In this document: positions 23,743 through 30,259 of the stretch, piece after piece
Numbering within the stretch: the first letter of the stretch is position 1
How the letters are laid out: the number at the start of each line of letters is the position of its first letter
Assembly: GCA_045653425.1 (NCBI GenBank)
Contig: JAZOLU010000037.1
Location: 1 to 30,428, forward strand
Length of the DNA: 30,428 nt
Direction: 5' to 3'
Source of the DNA: RGIG3009 sp045653425
Lineage (GTDB): Bacteria > Bacillota > Clostridia > Oscillospirales > Acutalibacteraceae
Notes under the pieces: model-generated
Databases searched by the model: none
The model's input: the letters and a program-made list of their open reading frames with translations, nothing else
What the model was told of the DNA's origin: nothing
Program-made: the position numbers and the translations under genes

Positions 23743-25270
23743 CCATATCTCCTCCGTTCGTTTTCGTCATTAGCAGGCCAATTTCTTCCTTAGTAGCGGT
23801 GCGGGCATCCACAATGCCGGTAACGCGGCCCGAACCGATGACCAGAATGCGGTCACACAGCTCCAGCAATACATCCAAGTCTTCACCCACAAAGATGACG
23901 GCCACGCCGTTTTCTTTCTGTTCATTCAGCAGGTTATAAATGGTATAGGAGGAATTGATATCCAAGCCGCGGACCGGATACGCCGCCATTAGCACGGTGG
24001 GAGCAGCAGCAATTTCACGACCAACCAACACCTTTTGTACATTACCGCCGGATAAACGGCGTACCGGCGTATTGGCGTTGGGGGTCACGACCTCCAATTC
24101 GCCGATGATATGTTCCGCCAAATCGCGAGGGGCTTTACGCTCTAAAAACAGACTTTTACCCTTACTGTAGCTGCGGAGCATCATATTATCCACAATATCC
24201 ATGTTACCTACCAGGCCCATACCCAGTCGATCTTCGGGGACGAAGCTGAGCCGCACACCCAGTTCACGGATTTGTAGCGGAGTCTTGGAACATAGGTTGT
24301 CCATTTTTTCCGTTTGCGGATTGTTATACAAGACCGCACCGCTATCCAGCTTTTGTAGGCCGGCAATGGATTCCAACAACTCCCGCTGACCGGAGCCCGC
24401 AATACCGGCAATACCCAGAATTTCGCCGGCATTGGCGGCAAAGGATACGTCATCCAGCATTTTTACACCGTCGCGGTTGGAGCAGTTGATATGGTGTACT
24501 TCCAGCCGCGGAGTGGGGTTTTGGGGCTTACTGCGGTGGATGTTCAGACTAATCTTTTTACCCACCATCATTTCGGTCAGTTCCGCCTCGTTGGTTTCGG
24601 CGGTATTGACCGTGCCGATATATTCTCCCTTGCGGAGCACCGATACGCGATTGGATATCTCCATAACCTCGTTGAGCTTATGGGTGATGATGATGATGGC
24701 CTTGCCGCTCTCACGCATTTTGCGAAGAACGGAAAATAGCTTGCGAATCTCAAGGGGGGTCAATACGGCGGTGGGTTCGTCCAAAATGAGGATGTCCGCG
24801 CCGCGATAGAGTACCTTGACAATTTCTACCGTCTGCTTTTCGGAAACCGACATGGTGTAGATTTTCTTTTGAGGATCCAACTCAAAGCCATATTGATTGC
24901 AAATATCCCGTACACGGCGTTCCGCCGCTTTCAGGTCATATCTTTCTTTTTCTTTTAGGCCGAGCACAATATTTTCGGTGGCGGAAAACGCATCCACCAG
25001 TTTGAAGTGCTGGTGGATCATGCCGATGCGGTGGTCAAACGCGTCCTTGGGCGACGTGATGACGGTTTCCTCGCCGTTGATGAATATCTTGCCCTTATCC
25101 GGAAAGTAAATACCGGAAATCATATTCATCAGCGTGGTCTTGCCACTGCCGTTTTCACCCAAAATAGACAGAATTTCCCCCTTATTGACGCTGAGGGAAA
25201 CATCTTTGTTTGCTACCACATGGCCAAAAGTCTTAGTGATATTTCTCAGCTCAATAGCAGGTGTGCTCAT
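23732..25270 (-). CDS. Nucleoside ABC transporter ATP-binding protein (NupO/YufO type)
   Basis: This 512-residue protein has two fused ABC domains, as in ribose- and nucleoside-type importers. The first has Walker A GENGSGKTT (38-46), a signature-like MSVSEKQ instead of LSGGQ, and DEPTAVLTP. The second has a degenerate Walker A (GIAGSGQRE), LSGGNVQKV, and the AYPVRGLDINS Walker B-like segment. This split of intact and degenerate motifs is normal for the family. The ATG at 25270 has GGGGGAGAG upstream; a longer frame to 25315 lacks one. A stable hairpin at 25350-25384 separates it from the upstream binding-protein gene. Confidence 0.93.
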   Translation of the reverse strand: MSTPAIELRNITKTFGHVVANKDVSLSVNKGEILSILGENGSGKTTLMNMISGIYFPDKGKIFINGEETVITSPKDAFDHRIGMIHQHFKLVDAFSATENIVLGLKEKERYDLKAAERRVRDICNQYGFELDPQKKIYTMSVSEKQTVEIVKVLYRGADILILDEPTAVLTPLEIRKLFSVLRKMRESGKAIIIITHKLNEVMEISNRVSVLRKGEYIGTVNTAETNEAELTEMMVGKKISLNIHRSKPQNPTPRLEVHHINCSNRDGVKMLDDVSFAANAGEILGIAGIAGSGQRELLESIAGLQKLDSGAVLYNNPQTEKMDNLCSKTPLQIRELGVRLSFVPEDRLGMGLVGNMDIVDNMMLRSYSKGKSLFLERKAPRDLAEHIIGELEVVTPNANTPVRRLSGGNVQKVLVGREIAAAPTVLMAAYPVRGLDINSSYTIYNLLNEQKENGVAVIFVGEDLDVLLELCDRILVIGSGRVTGIVDARTATKEEIGLLMTKTNGGDMDEH

Positions 25271-25349
25271 AGTTCTCTCCCCCTCGTTCGATTTTGGTCC
25301 AATATCCCATGTCAACCATCTAACGTGAGACGGCTCACATCGAATATCT

Positions 25350-25384
25350 CAAGAGGCGGAGCAGTGTTGGTGCTCCGCCTCTTG
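25350..25384 (-). terminator. Intercistronic hairpin between bmpA-type gene and ATPase gene
   Basis: A perfect 14-bp GC-rich stem (25350-25363 with 25371-25384) has a 7-base loop. On the minus strand it is followed by GAGATATTCG rather than a T-run, so full termination is unlikely. It more likely gives partial termination or protects the 3' end of the binding-protein mRNA, so that the lipoprotein is made in excess over the membrane parts. Confidence 0.7.
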
Positions 25385-25403
25385 AATTGATATGGTGTGC
25401 GTC

Positions 25404-26675
25404 TTATTCGACTACGCCGGATTCGGTAATACCATCAATGATGATGTTGAAGTAAGGAGCGGATCTCTTGGAAGATTCGCTGAATTCACCGTTAAGAACA
25501 ACCTGCGTGTCACCCAGCCAGTCGCCGGCATCCACAACATCGGCATAGTACTCGGTCAGAGCCTCACCTTTTACGGTAAAGGTAGCAGTATCAAATACTT
25601 TTAGAGTGCCGTCCATCAGCTTTGCTTTGGCAGCATCAATGGCAGCAGCAGTGCCTTCGGCAGCCACATCCTCGTGCAGAGTGGTCAGCTGTACGCCGCC
25701 ATCTTTCAGAGAAGCGCAATAGTCAGAGGGGATGGTGCCACCGTTGATCATCGTGTTGAGAATCAGTTTGAAGTAGGGTTCCCAAGAAATCTTGGAAGAA
25801 ATAATTGCCGTGGTGGGGCCCAAATCGCCGGTGTCAATGTTGTAGGCAACATTGGGAACCTTCAGCTCTTCGCAAGCACTGGGAGCACCGGAGGAGTCTG
25901 CATGCTGGCTAATGAGCTTCGCACCATTGTTGATCAGCGCTTTGGCAGCGGTGTTCTCTTTCACCGGGTCAAACCAAGAGTTGGTGTATTTCACCTCCAT
26001 GGTAACGCTGGGGCAAACGGATTTGGCACCCAGGTAGAACGAGGTGAAACCGGAAATAACCTCCGCGTAGTTGAACGCGCCAACATAACCCATCTTCGCT
26101 TGGTCAGCGGTGATTTTGCCGGCTTCGATCATCTCGTTCAGCTTCATACCGGCAGCGATACCCGCCAGGTAACGGCCTTCGTAGATGGAAGCAAAGGCGT
26201 TGTGATAGTTGGGAACCAGTTCGGTCTGCGCTCTGGTGCCGGTAGCGTGGCAGAACTGAACCTCAGGATGCTCTTTGGCAGCACGGATTAAGTAAGGCTC
26301 GTGACCAAAACTGTCAGCAAAAACAAGGTCGCAGCCGGCGTTAACCAGTTCTTTAGCAGCGGTGTAGCAAGCGTCGTTTTCTTCGATACCGGTCTTGTAG
26401 ATAACCTGGTCTTTGGTGAGACCCAGTTCGGCAACAACCGCGTCCGCAGCGTCCATAAAGTTCTTGTCATAGGTGGAGTTCTGATCGTGCAGGAAGATGA
26501 AACCGACTTTCAGTTCCTCTTTCGGCACAGCGGTGATGGTAGCAGCGACGGTCTTTTCCACCACATCGATGGAATCGCCCAATTCGACTTTGTCGCCGTC
26601 ATCGGTGTTGCCGCCGCAGGCAGACAGACCGAGAACCATAACAAGCGCCAGAAGAAGTGCAAGGATCTTTTTCAT
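25404..26675 (-). CDS. BmpA family nucleoside-binding lipoprotein
   Basis: This 423-residue solute-binding lipoprotein of the PnrA/BmpA (NupN-type) family captures purine nucleosides outside the membrane. The signal peptide MKKILALLLALVMVLGLSAC ends in a lipobox with the lipidated Cys at residue 20, followed by a Gly/Asn/Asp linker. The mature protein has family segments such as KVGFIFLHDQNSTYDKNFMDAAD and YAEVISGFTSFYLGAKSV, plus the SQHADSSGA stretch. GGAGGG precedes the ATG. It sits 57 bases downstream of xpt and ahead of one ATPase and two permeases, the standard order of this transporter class. Codon use is distinctly biased (CTG, GTC, ACC), as in highly expressed genes. Confidence 0.93.
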   Translation of the reverse strand: MKKILALLLALVMVLGLSACGGNTDDGDKVELGDSIDVVEKTVAATITAVPKEELKVGFIFLHDQNSTYDKNFMDAADAVVAELGLTKDQVIYKTGIEENDACYTAAKELVNAGCDLVFADSFGHEPYLIRAAKEHPEVQFCHATGTRAQTELVPNYHNAFASIYEGRYLAGIAAGMKLNEMIEAGKITADQAKMGYVGAFNYAEVISGFTSFYLGAKSVCPSVTMEVKYTNSWFDPVKENTAAKALINNGAKLISQHADSSGAPSACEELKVPNVAYNIDTGDLGPTTAIISSKISWEPYFKLILNTMINGGTIPSDYCASLKDGGVQLTTLHEDVAAEGTAAAIDAAKAKLMDGTLKVFDTATFTVKGEALTEYYADVVDAGDWLGDTQVVLNGEFSESSKRSAPYFNIIIDGITESGVVE

Positions 26676-26732
26676 TGTTTTTCCCTCCGTTTTTGTTTTA
26701 TTACAACCGCGATGTTCGCGGCAGTGTAACCG

Positions 26733-27308
26733 TTAGTCTTCTACAAACGTGATGGAGTCCCCCTCCATTGCCGCCACGCGCGCCAGCGATTCCACCCGTA
26801 TGCCGCGGCTGCGGATAAGGTCCCCGCCCGGCTGAAACGCCTTTTCAATAACAATGCCCGCACCCACAACCGTGGCACCTGCATCCTCCACCAGTTGGAT
26901 AAGGCCGTTTAGGGCTTGCCCGTTTGCCAAAAAGTCGTCAATAATCAGCACGCGGTCCCCCGCCGAGAGAAAACGGCGCGACACGATGATTTGGCTGGTG
27001 GTGCCGTGCGTGTACGATGTTACCGGGGTGGTGTAAACGTCCCCCGCGATATTGATGGATTTGGATTTTTTGGCGAATACCACCGGTACGCCGAAGTACT
27101 GCGCCGTTAAACACGCAATGCCGATGCCCGACGCTTCAATGGTGAGGATTTTGTTGACGCCGCAGCCGTGAAACAGCCGTTCAAACTCCTGCCCCAGTTG
27201 GCAAACAAACGCTACGTCTACCTGATGGTTCAAAAAACTGTCGACTTTCAGCACGTTGCCCGGCAGAAATTGGCCGTCGCGCAGGATGCGTTCTTCCAAC
27301 AGTTTCAC
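26733..27308 (-). CDS. xpt: Xanthine phosphoribosyltransferase
   Basis: Xpt converts xanthine and PRPP to XMP in purine salvage. The 191-residue product has the N-terminal LKVDSFLNHQVDVAF segment typical of Xpt and the PRPP-binding loop VLIIDDFLANGQAL near residues 117-130. The start is GTG at 27308, with GGGGGGA before it, giving MKLLEERILRDG as in known Xpt proteins. An in-frame ATG at 27344 lies at or before the predicted transcription start (-10 at 27348-27353) and cannot be the main start. It leads the operon with the nucleoside transporter genes, linking uptake to salvage. No purine riboswitch is present in the short leader. Confidence 0.93.
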   Translation of the reverse strand: MKLLEERILRDGQFLPGNVLKVDSFLNHQVDVAFVCQLGQEFERLFHGCGVNKILTIEASGIGIACLTAQYFGVPVVFAKKSKSINIAGDVYTTPVTSYTHGTTSQIIVSRRFLSAGDRVLIIDDFLANGQALNGLIQLVEDAGATVVGAGIVIEKAFQPGGDLIRSRGIRVESLARVAAMEGDSITFVED

Positions 27309-27347
27309 CGCGAATCCCCCCAAATCCCAAAGAAAAAATTCCATTTA

Positions 27348-27376
27348 ATTATAATCTTTTTCACGTAAAAAGTCAA
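27348..27376 (-). promoter_or_regulatory. Sigma-A promoter of the xpt-nucleoside transporter operon
   Basis: On the minus strand TTGACT (27371-27376) and a perfect TATAAT (27348-27353) are separated by 17 bases. The expected start near 27341 gives a leader of only about 33 bases before the GTG at 27308. The 107 bases between this promoter and the tRNA terminator (27377-27483) show nothing else I can name. Confidence 0.8.
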
Positions 27377-27483
27377 CGGTTTTGAGCAAACAAACGCGAA
27401 AAATGACGAGGAAATTACGGTGACACAACATTGCGGCAGAGGACTTGCTTTTCCGTGCGGGAAAGCGTACAATAAAAACGCAT

Positions 27484-27523
27484 AAAAAACAAGCACCCCG
27501 CCACGTGCGTGGAGAGGTGCTTG
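27484..27523 (-). terminator. Terminator of tRNA-Lys
   Basis: On the minus strand a long hairpin with outer stem CAAGCACC/GGTGCTTG and inner stem CCACG/CGTGG (27490-27523) is followed by TTTTTT. It begins two bases after the encoded CCA of the tRNA. Confidence 0.85.
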
Positions 27524-27525
27524 TG

Positions 27526-27601
27526 TGGTGAACCATCGGGGATTCGAACCCCGGACACCCTGATTAAAAGTCAGGTGCTCTGCCAACTGAGCTAATGGTT
27601 C
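27526..27601 (-). tRNA. tRNA-Lys (anticodon UUU), CCA encoded
   Basis: The minus strand folds as a full cloverleaf. The acceptor stem is GAACCAT/ATGGTTC. The D-loop is AGCTCAGTTGGCAGAGC. The anticodon arm is CCTGA-CTTTTAA-TCAGG with anticodon TTT. The T-arm is CCGGGGTTCGAATCCCCG, and the 3' end is discriminator A followed by CCA. Length is 76 bases with CCA. It is a single-gene unit with its own promoter (27620-27648) and terminator. Confidence 0.97.
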
Positions 27602-27619
27602 AAGTGCATTTGCTATGCT

Positions 27620-27648
27620 ATTATAGCCAACTGCGCGGGAATTGTCAA
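27620..27648 (-). promoter_or_regulatory. Consensus sigma-A promoter of tRNA-Lys
   Basis: On the minus strand a perfect TTGACA (27643-27648) and a perfect TATAAT (27620-27625) are separated by 17 bases. The start is expected near 27613, about 12 bases before the mature tRNA 5' end. Confidence 0.9.
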
Positions 27649-27713
27649 GCATAAATTCGCGCACGAGGAAAATTTCTTGCAATTTTGGCAAAAGTTAAGG
27701 GAGAGATACGGGT

Positions 27714-28349
27714 ATGACACTGTATTTGGTGCGTCACGGGCAAAGCGAGGCCAATCTTACGGCACAGTTTGCCGGTTGGCAAAACGTACCGCTGACCGAC
27801 GTCGGCCGCGAACAAGCGCGGCGGTTAATCACGTTTTTTGAGGATATTTCGCTGGAAGCGGTGTATGCCTCCGACCTTACGCGAGCAATGGAAACCGCCG
27901 CGCCGCTTGCGCAGCACCGAGGGTTGCTGTTGCGCACCGACGAGGGCTTGCGAGAGGCGTATGCCGGTGAGTGGGAGGGGCTCACATTTGACGAGTTGCG
28001 GGAACGGTACCCGGCGGATTATGGGGTGTGGTTGTCCGACATTGGGCGCGCCCGCTGCACCGGCGGAGAATCGATGGAGGAGGTGGCGGCGCGGCTGGAC
28101 GCCACCTGCCGCCGCTTGGCACAGCAACACCCGCACGGCAACATTGCCGTGGTGTCGCACGGGGGCGCGCTGCGCGCCGTGTTGACGTTATGGAGTACCG
28201 GCTCGTTGGCGGCTATGGCGCAAACGCCGTGGGTGTCCAATGCCTCGGTGACGGAAGTGACGTACGAAAACGGCGTATTTTGTGTGGTGCGCGCCGGTAT
28301 CACCGACCATTTGCAAGAGTTGGTTACCTCACTGCCGCCCACGGTGTAA
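27714..28349 (+). CDS. Histidine phosphatase family protein (phosphoglycerate mutase-like)
   Basis: This 211-residue member of the two-histidine phosphatase superfamily has the N-terminal catalytic LVRHGQSEAN (His8 is the phosphorylated residue), the SDLTRAMETA segment, EAYAGEWEGLTFDEL with the acid residue near Glu81, and the second catalytic histidine His149 in VSHGGALRA. It is closest in style to the CobC/GpmB-like broad phosphatases. Cobalamin genes are absent from the window, so alpha-ribazole phosphatase is only one option and I give no symbol. AGGGAGAG precedes the ATG. It diverges from tRNA-Lys. No clear terminator follows in the AT-rich 80 bases after it. Confidence 0.9.
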   Translation: MTLYLVRHGQSEANLTAQFAGWQNVPLTDVGREQARRLITFFEDISLEAVYASDLTRAMETAAPLAQHRGLLLRTDEGLREAYAGEWEGLTFDELRERYPADYGVWLSDIGRARCTGGESMEEVAARLDATCRRLAQQHPHGNIAVVSHGGALRAVLTLWSTGSLAAMAQTPWVSNASVTEVTYENGVFCVVRAGITDHLQELVTSLPPTV

Positions 28350-28430
28350 TAAATAGGAGCAAAAAAGGGGAGTAACACGCTTTTATACAACAAAAAACAC
28401 GTTAAAAACCAAAAATTCTCAAAAATGTGA

Positions 28431-28459
28431 TTGACACAAACAACTTATGGTGATATACT
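28431..28459 (+). promoter_or_regulatory. Sigma-A promoter of the 83-residue gene
   Basis: A perfect TTGACA (28431-28436) is separated by 17 bases from TATACT (28454-28459). The expected start near 28466 gives a leader of about 47 bases. The 80 bases before it (28350-28430) are AT-rich and hold nothing I can name. Confidence 0.8.
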
Positions 28460-28512
28460 GAAAGAGCAGTCAAGCAAGAGCAATACGCTTTTTTGAGAGA
28501 GAAGGTTTGCCG

Positions 28513-28761
28513 ATGTTGGAAAAGGTGATAAACGGGGAGTGTTACCGCAGCGTTTGCGTGGCGGACGGTGCACAAGGGGCGCGGGTGTACGGTGTGCGGT
28601 TGCGGTTGGAAAGCGGCCGCGTGTTGGAAATGGATGATATAAGCGACGAGAGCGAACTGGCGGCTCGGTTCGCACAGCGGCTGGTGGGAGAAAGCGTGGA
28701 CGAGGTGCAGTTGCAGTACATAGCCGAGGATTATTTGGCGGAAGTGTACGGCCGATTTTGA
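28513..28761 (+). CDS. Small protein, DUF6514-like
   Basis: This 82-residue acidic protein has no signal peptide or membrane segment. A beta-like YGVRLRLESG stretch is followed by EMDDISDESELAARFAQRL and a C-terminal VDEVQLQYIAEDYLAEVYG helix. This pattern (YG-I/V, then D-I-S, then a terminal ED-(Y/F)-L helix) recalls the DUF6514 family of small clostridial proteins. That recognition is from memory and only moderate, and the function is unknown. The ATG at 28513 is preferred over the TTG two codons earlier, with a GAGAAGG site at 28499-28505. It is a single gene with its own promoter and terminator, directly upstream of uvrB. Confidence 0.75.
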   Translation: MLEKVINGECYRSVCVADGAQGARVYGVRLRLESGRVLEMDDISDESELAARFAQRLVGESVDEVQLQYIAEDYLAEVYGRF

Positions 28762-28788
28762 AAGGTGACGATAGTCAAAAATACAGAG

Positions 28789-28814
28789 CAGCAGGCGCGT
28801 TGCCTGCTGTTTTT
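28789..28814 (+). terminator. Terminator after the 82-residue gene
   Basis: An 8-bp stem (28789-28796 with 28802-28809) with a 5-base loop is followed by TTTTT. A second small perfect hairpin (28815-28821 with 28825-28831, 3-base loop) follows immediately and could be an extra terminator or an operator upstream of uvrB. Confidence 0.75.
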
Positions 28815-28867
28815 GTTTTGTGCGACAAAACGAGGGGGTGGGGCTTTATTTTTTATGAGGAGTGTGA

Positions 28868-28873
28868 TATACT
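28868..28873 (+). promoter_or_regulatory. Weak candidate promoter of native uvrB
   Basis: TATACT at 28868-28873 is a good -10, but the matching -35 position (28845-28850, TTTATT) is poor. No LexA-type GAAC-n4-GTTC box is visible between 28810 and 28911. Confidence 0.35.
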
Positions 28874-28911
28874 ATATTGAATATACCTATTAACAACGGG
28901 GAGGGTGAACA

Positions 28912-29238
28912 ATGGACCGGTTTGTGTTGCACGCGCCGTACAAGCCCACGGGTGACCAGCCGGAGGCGATTCGGCAGTTGGTGGCGAGTATTCGTAGCGG
29001 CAAGCGCGAGCAGACGTTGTTGGGCGTGACCGGTTCCGGTAAGACGTTTACGATGGCGAACGTGATTGAACAAGTGAACCGTCCCACCCTCGTTCTCGCT
29101 CATAACAAGACACTTGCGGCGCAGTTGTGTTCGGAGTTCAAAGAGTTTTTCCCCGAAAATGCGGTGGAGTATTTTGTTTCCTATTACAAGTTTTGGATTA
29201 TAAACCGTTACAAAATACCATTTTTAAGGGCATTTTAA
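28912..29238 (+). pseudogene. uvrB: Native uvrB, broken after codon 92
   Basis: UvrB is the DNA-damage-verifying helicase-like subunit of UvrABC excision repair, normally about 660 residues. The first 92 residues are intact: YKPTGDQPEAI, Walker A GVTGSGKT (residues 38-45), the LVLAHNKTLAAQL motif, and VEYFVSYY (85-92). The family then continues with Asp-Tyr-Tyr-Gln-Pro, but here it reads KFWIINRYKIPFLRAF and stops at 29238. The break falls at 29187/29188, exactly where the DNA turns AT-rich. GGGGAGGG precedes the ATG. The rest of the gene is not in the window. As it stands the product cannot function, because all later helicase motifs are missing. Confidence 0.9.
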
Positions 29239-29275
29239 CACAAGATAAAACGTAATAACAGTACATAAACCAAAT

Positions 29276-29301
29276 AAATTTGTGACCCAAATTCGTGTAA
29301 T
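29276..29301 (+). repeat. 26-bp direct repeat, left copy
   Basis: This copy matches 30145-30170 at 25 of 26 positions (C at 29288, T at 30157). It lies between the broken uvrB and the membrane protein gene. It starts with AAATTTGTGACC and ends with AAATTCGTGTAAT around the variable base. Confidence 0.8.
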
Positions 29302-29355
29302 AGAAAAACTCATTAGTTTTAACAATAAATACTTTTAATCAAGAGGTGGTTCGAG

Positions 29356-30105
29356 ATGGGAAAATTGAAATCTAAAATTACAGTGTTAAATATCATAACT
29401 GCTATTTTATTTTTTTGTTTAGGTATTTATAGGTGCTTTACATATCCCATTGAAGCATTATTATCCGGAAGATGTTCTTTAGAGTATGTTGAAAATTATT
29501 TTCCAAACGAATTGTTATCAAATATAGTATCTAATATACTGAATTTGAATCTTGTTGTATGTGGTTTAATTGTTTTTGCTTTATTTTCAAAAAAAGCTTC
29601 CAAGGTTTTTTTGTTGATAGCAAATTGCCTTCTGTGGATAAAGTCAAGTCTTTATCTTTTCTCAGAGCGATTAGGCGTAGGTTTGAGCGGCGGAGAAACT
29701 GATTTTTTTGATTTCATGCATATTAGGTTAAACGGATATTTTTACCTATCTTTGTTCATAATAATTCTTTCTATATGTATCTTAGAAAAAAGAAAAAAGA
29801 ATATACCGTATTATTTGAGGTTTTCTGTAGTTATTCCATTCGTTTTGTTAGTGGCGGTTTTAATTTTAAGAATGTTGAATTACGAAGAACCTGTTACAAA
29901 TATGATTGATGACCGCGTCTTAGCGTACTTCTCAAATTCTCAGGTAAATGTTAGAGCTGCATTAATTGAGTTCACTAACACAGTTAACAAAATAGTAGAG
30001 GTTGTTAAATTTGTTGCTTTCACATTAATAATTGTTAAAATAGTAGATTTCTTCCCTAAAAAAGCCATTGTCCAAAATGAGAGCAATAATCAAATCTCTT
30101 TATGA
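29356..30105 (+). CDS. Unrecognised six-helix membrane protein
   Basis: This 249-residue protein is one I do not recognise. Six hydrophobic segments are visible at about residues 10-29, 56-78, 83-105, 125-145, 153-173 and 212-233, with no signal peptide or enzyme motif. The long loop between helices five and six (about 174-210) is hydrophilic, and the C-terminal tail ends in polar NESNNQISL. AAGAGGTGG lies just before the ATG. Composition is AT-rich throughout, unlike every gene to the left. It is bracketed by the 26-bp direct repeats at 29276-29301 and 30145-30170, so gene plus one repeat forms an 869-base unit. Codon use is consistent with a real gene. Confidence 0.75.
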   Translation: MGKLKSKITVLNIITAILFFCLGIYRCFTYPIEALLSGRCSLEYVENYFPNELLSNIVSNILNLNLVVCGLIVFALFSKKASKVFLLIANCLLWIKSSLYLFSERLGVGLSGGETDFFDFMHIRLNGYFYLSLFIIILSICILEKRKKNIPYYLRFSVVIPFVLLVAVLILRMLNYEEPVTNMIDDRVLAYFSNSQVNVRAALIEFTNTVNKIVEVVKFVAFTLIIVKIVDFFPKKAIVQNESNNQISL

Positions 30106-30144
30106 TGAATACTCAGCTGAATATTTTGTAATGATTATGAACAC

Positions 30145-30170
30145 AAATTTGTGACCTAAATTCGTGTAAT
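30145..30170 (+). repeat. 26-bp direct repeat, right copy
   Basis: This is the second copy of the 29276-29301 repeat. Here it is preceded by ACAC, so 30142-30153 is a perfect palindrome (CACAAATTTGTG). The longer stretch ACACAAATTT/AAATTCGTGT (30141-30150 with 30158-30167) is an imperfect inverted repeat. It lies between the membrane protein gene and the second uvrB. Confidence 0.8.
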
Positions 30171-30177
30171 TTACTAT
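30149..30177 (+). promoter_or_regulatory. Candidate promoter of the second uvrB, within the right repeat
   Basis: TTGTGA (30149-30154), inside the right repeat, is separated by 17 bases from TACTAT (30172-30177). The left repeat carries the same TTGTGA but no -10 at the right distance. The expected start is near 30184. Confidence 0.4.
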
Positions 30178-30259
30178 AAGCCAACTTTTTGAGCAAAATT
30201 AAAGTGAATTTAAGATAAGAAAATGGCAGAAAATAATCAAAAAAGAGAGGAGTGAGAAC

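Noticed and set aside
27309..27483. Purine riboswitch upstream of xpt
   Set aside because: The leader after the promoter is only about 33 bases, and the region upstream lacks the conserved aptamer core.
28815..28831. LexA/SOS operator upstream of uvrB
   Set aside because: The small perfect hairpin here (GTTTTGT/ACAAAAC) does not match the GAAC-n4-GTTC type box, and it directly follows a terminator.
29188..30259. Insertion sequence or phage integrase in the AT-rich segment
   Set aside because: No transposase or recombinase motif and no terminal inverted repeat were found on either strand; the only substantial frame is the membrane protein.
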